Positions 61,685 through 64,000 of a stretch of 64,000 nucleotides of DNA are shown piece after piece. The DNA lies in assembly GCA_013388985.1 (NCBI GenBank), contig JACAEF010000007.1:1-64000 (forward strand). The letters run 5' to 3'. Source of the DNA: Rhodocyclaceae bacterium (lineage in GTDB: Bacteria; Pseudomonadota; Gammaproteobacteria; Burkholderiales; Rhodocyclaceae). Numbering within the stretch: the stretch's first letter is position 1; the number at the start of each line of letters is the position of its first letter. Both the position numbers and the translations under genes were made by a program. The notes under the pieces are model-generated. The model made no database searches. It was not told the origin of the DNA and saw nothing but the letters and a program-made list of their open reading frames with translations.

Positions 61685-62271
61685 TGCGGCTCGGGCGTAG
61701 GCACGAACTGCCAGGAGAGGATGCCGGCGCCGACCTGCCAGTCGTTGTTGGCGAGTGCATCGACCTGCAGCGGCTTGGGCAGCTGGCTCTGGTCAAGCGA
61801 GAGACGCACGGCGGCGATGAGCGGCTCGCCGACGGGCAGCGCGCCCGTATCGGCGATGTGCAGCCTGCTGACATGACCAAGCGCCGTCAGCGCCGCTTCG
61901 AGCGTATCGAAATTCTGGTAGAGACTGCCGACGGCGAGGCGATACTGGCGTGTCAGCGCCTGATAGCTCAGCCGGTAGTTGACGACCCGCCCGGCCAGAT
62001 GCTCGTCGATCCAGTACCAGCGCTTGCGCTTGATCTGCACCTCGAAGCGGAAGTTGAGCGGCACGCCCTTACTGACGGCCTCCTCGAAGCGCGCACCCAG
62101 ATGGACGTCGAATTCCGCGTTCACCGCCCAGCCGCGTTCGTCGGGCACCACGGCGGCGCTCTTCGGCTGGATGCCGGCACCCCAGGCCCAGCCGGCGAGC
62201 AGCAGCCCAAGGCACAGCAAGAGCAGCCGCTCAGGGGCATTTCTCCAGCAGGGCGTAATAGAAACCGTCAT
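61681..62271 (-). CDS. DUF4390 family exported protein
   Basis: This 196-residue protein starts at ATG 62271, which overlaps the rsmB end by 41 bases. It has a signal-like hydrophobic stretch LLLLCLGLLLAGWAWG. The DUF4390 pattern follows: GWAVNAEFDVHLGARFEEAVSKGVPLNFRFEVQIKRKRWYWIDEHLAGRVVNYRLSYQALTRQYRLAVG, then FDTLEAALTALGHV. The function is unknown. It stands between rsmB and ntrY in most betaproteobacteria, and its stop overlaps the ntrY start (ATGA). The overlap with rsmB leaves no better start codon. Confidence 0.85.
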   Translation of the reverse strand: MTVSITPCWRNAPERLLLLCLGLLLAGWAWGAGIQPKSAAVVPDERGWAVNAEFDVHLGARFEEAVSKGVPLNFRFEVQIKRKRWYWIDEHLAGRVVNYRLSYQALTRQYRLAVGSLYQNFDTLEAALTALGHVSRLHIADTGALPVGEPLIAAVRLSLDQSQLPKPLQVDALANNDWQVGAGILSWQFVPTPEPQ

Positions 62272-63511
62272 GCAAGGCGGTGGGCAATAGTTGCAGTTCC
62301 GGAAGCTCCCCACCCGTCGGCAGGCGGCGCGCATCCGGATGGCGCGCCACGAAAGCGCGCACCTGCTCGCCATTTTCGGCGGGAAATACCGAGCAGGTGC
62401 AATAAAGCATTTTGCCACCGGGGACCAGCAGCGGCCACAAGGCATCGAGGATCGCGGCCTGGGTCTGTGCGAAAGCCGCCACATCGGCCGCCCGGCGCAG
62501 CCATTTGATGTCGGGGTGACGGCGCGCGACCCCCGAGGCCGAGCAGGGCACGTCGGCGAGGATGCGCGCGAAAGGCCGGCCATCCCACCAGTTTGCCGGG
62601 CGGCGCGCATCGCCGGTGATCACCTGCGCAGCGAGCCCCAGCCGCACGAGGTTCTCGTCGATGCGCCGGGCGCGCCGCTCATCCGCTTCCAGCGCGGTCA
62701 GCTCGAGGTCATGCCGCTCGAGCAGATGGGCGGCCTTGCCGCCGGGCGCCGCGCAGGCATCGAGCACGCGCATGCCGTCCTGTGCAGCGAGGAGCCGCAC
62801 CGCCTGCTGGGCGCCCCAGTCCTGCACCGAGACGCAGCCCTCACGAAAACCCGGGATGCGCTCGACCGGCATGGGGCAATCGAGCAGGATCGCCGTCTCG
62901 TCGAGCGCCCGCCCCGCAGCCCCGGTTTCGGCCAGGCGGGCGAGAAAATCGGCGCTGGCGAGACGGCACCGGGCGTTCAGGCGCAGGGTCATCGGCGGAT
63001 GGCCGTTGCCGGCGGCGGCGATCTCCTGCCAGTGATCAGGGTAGGCAACGCGCAGCAGATCCAGCCACCAGCGCGGATGGCGGAACGAGGCCACCTCGTC
63101 GGCATCGGCAGCGGCGACGAGTTCAGCCCGCCGGCGCTGGAAGTTGCGCAGCACGGCGTTCGTCAGTCCCTTGAACGGCCTGGCGGCGGCCTCGACGGCC
63201 TGATCGACCAGGGTGTGCGCCTCCTCCGGCCGGCGCTCGAGCCGCGAGAGCGCCGTGAGCAGCAGTGCGCGCGCCTTCTGGTCCTTGAGCGGTCGTGAAA
63301 GCAGCCGCGCCAGCAGGAAATCGCCGCGCCCGAAGTCGCGCAGCGCGTTGAAGGCGAGGTCGCGCGCGGCCGGCCGCACTTCGTCAGCCGCCGCGGCGAG
63401 CGCGGCCTCCGGCGTGCGTCCCGCGAGCACCTCCGCCACCGCCCGCGCGGCGGCGGCGAGCGCGCGGGAGAGCGGCGGATGGCGGATGGGGAGGGAAGCG
63501 GCGGCAGTCAT
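62231..63511 (-). CDS. rsmB: 16S rRNA (cytosine-967-C5) methyltransferase RsmB
   Basis: This 426-residue enzyme has an N-terminal NusB-like RNA-binding domain (RDLAFNALRDFGRGDFLLARLL). The Rossmann methyltransferase carries VLDACAAPGGKAAHLLE (SAM site), VPCSASGV (first Cys) and LYCTCSVFPAENGEQV (catalytic Cys). Length and motifs match E. coli RsmB. I start at ATG 63511; an open frame to 63583 lacks similarity. CRLASADF, just before the substrate-binding region, is encoded by a copy of the 25-base motif, as in pth and the RlmL-like gene. Confidence 0.95.
   Translation of the reverse strand: MTAAASLPIRHPPLSRALAAAARAVAEVLAGRTPEAALAAAADEVRPAARDLAFNALRDFGRGDFLLARLLSRPLKDQKARALLLTALSRLERRPEEAHTLVDQAVEAAARPFKGLTNAVLRNFQRRRAELVAAADADEVASFRHPRWWLDLLRVAYPDHWQEIAAAGNGHPPMTLRLNARCRLASADFLARLAETGAAGRALDETAILLDCPMPVERIPGFREGCVSVQDWGAQQAVRLLAAQDGMRVLDACAAPGGKAAHLLERHDLELTALEADERRARRIDENLVRLGLAAQVITGDARRPANWWDGRPFARILADVPCSASGVARRHPDIKWLRRAADVAAFAQTQAAILDALWPLLVPGGKMLYCTCSVFPAENGEQVRAFVARHPDARRLPTGGELPELQLLPTALHDGFYYALLEKCP
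62945..62969 (+). repeat. 25-base dispersed coding motif, site 11 (in rsmB, opposite strand)
   Basis: It matches 24 of 25 positions (AAAA at the start). In the rsmB frame it is read as CRLASADF. Confidence 0.8.
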
Positions 63512-63569
63512 ATGAGCGGCAGACGAATGGTAAGCCAACGAACCGGCATTTCCGTGTTTAATGGGGCCC

Positions 63570-64000
63570 ATGAGCCATTCCACCCCTCTCCCCTTCCCGG
63601 GCCGCCTGACGATCGTCGGCTGGGGCGCGATCGCCCAGGGCGTCCTCCCGCTGCTGCTCCGTCATTTCGCGCTGCGCCCGGAACGGATCGCGATCGTCAC
63701 CGCCGATGCCGAAGGTCTGCAGGAAGCGCTGGATCATGGCATTTCGCATACGATCCTGCCGCTCACGCGTGAGAATTACCGTCAGGTGCTCGCGCCCCTG
63801 GTCGGGCCCGGCGATTTCCTGCTGAACCTTTCGATCAATGTCTCGAGCGTGGCGCTGATCGAGTTCTGCCAGGAGCGCGGCGCGCTCTACCTCGACGCCT
63901 GCGTCGAGCCCTGGGCCGGTGGCTATACGGACCCGGCGCTCACACCCTCGCAGCGCTCGAACTACGCGCTGCGCGAGGCGGCGAAGGCGCTCTCCCGTCC
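63570..64000 (+). CDS. hss: Homospermidine synthase, 5' part
   Basis: The frame opens at ATG 63570 and runs off the window; 143 residues are visible. RLTIVGWGAIAQGVLPLLLRHF is the Rossmann NAD site, and NLSINVSSVALIEFCQERGALYLDACVEPWAGGY with SQRSNYALREAAKAL are strong homospermidine synthase signatures. The enzyme joins two putrescines (or putrescine and spermidine) to homospermidine using NAD as a catalytic cofactor. The gene diverges from rsmB, with starts 58 bases apart. Confidence 0.9.
   Translation, partial: MSHSTPLPFPGRLTIVGWGAIAQGVLPLLLRHFALRPERIAIVTADAEGLQEALDHGISHTILPLTRENYRQVLAPLVGPGDFLLNLSINVSSVALIEFCQERGALYLDACVEPWAGGYTDPALTPSQRSNYALREAAKALSR

Overview
The window is GC-rich (roughly two-thirds GC by eye), densely coding chromosomal DNA with many 1-8 base stop/start overlaps. 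Several gene orders point to a betaproteobacterium, probably of the Rhodocyclales or a neighbouring order: tRNA-Gln-prs-rplY-pth-ychF, yggS-proC-yggT-DUF167, pilT-pilU, rsmB-DUF4390-ntrY-(...)-ntrX-trkA-trkH, and a homospermidine synthase. The order is an inference from gene order and protein style; there is no rRNA in the window. I see no prophage, CRISPR array, transposase or integrase.

Layout. 1-8.9 kb: end of feoB, an AEC permease, lgt with a VOC protein, ilvD with a small unknown protein, a CheZ-like protein, a DUF255 protein and a small cytochrome c. 8.9-13.2 kb: a TtrSR-like two-component system facing a UPF0324 (YeiH-type) exporter, a 49-residue membrane protein and a universal stress protein. 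13.3-18.2 kb: a complete branched-chain amino-acid ABC transporter (livKHMGF type). 18.2-21.9 kb: a PhnD-like periplasmic protein coupled to a GGDEF-EAL-CZB protein. 22-25.7 kb: ferredoxin-type reductase, SDR protein, hemJ and an RlmL-like RNA methyltransferase. 25.7-35.4 kb: pilT/pilU, the yggS-proC operon, apaH, ychF-pth-rplY-prs and tRNA-Gln. 35.6-40.9 kb: a TRAP transporter fused in one operon with pxpBCA (5-oxoprolinase). 40.9-46.3 kb: phosphatidyltransferase, ROK kinase, thioredoxin, MFS carrier, cytochrome c', a lone mlaF and a CZB chemoreceptor. 46.3-51.7 kb: priA, hemE, a phosphofructokinase and a GDT1-family cation transporter. 52-63.5 kb: trkH, trkA, an ntrX-like regulator, a second GGDEF-EAL/PhnD pair, ntrY, DUF4390 and rsmB. 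The window ends inside a homospermidine synthase gene.

Two things stand out beyond ordinary genes. First, a polar 25-base motif occurs 11 times, always inside coding sequence, on both strands and in four of the six possible reading frames. It gives unrelated proteins the same short peptides (CRLASADF in three, SALARRH-like in three, GAGETA-like in three). Second, a dispersed element of about 130-145 bases ending in an identical C6-GCGA-G6 hairpin occurs three times between genes, once forming the predicted N-terminus of the RlmL-like protein. The window also has an unusual concentration of PhnD-type periplasmic sensing without any PhnC/PhnE transporter: one PhnD domain fused to a histidine kinase and two PhnD proteins each paired with a c-di-GMP enzyme. 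One of those pairs sits inside the ntrYX operon.

Most start sites were chosen from Shine-Dalgarno spacing and overlaps; alternatives are stated where they matter.
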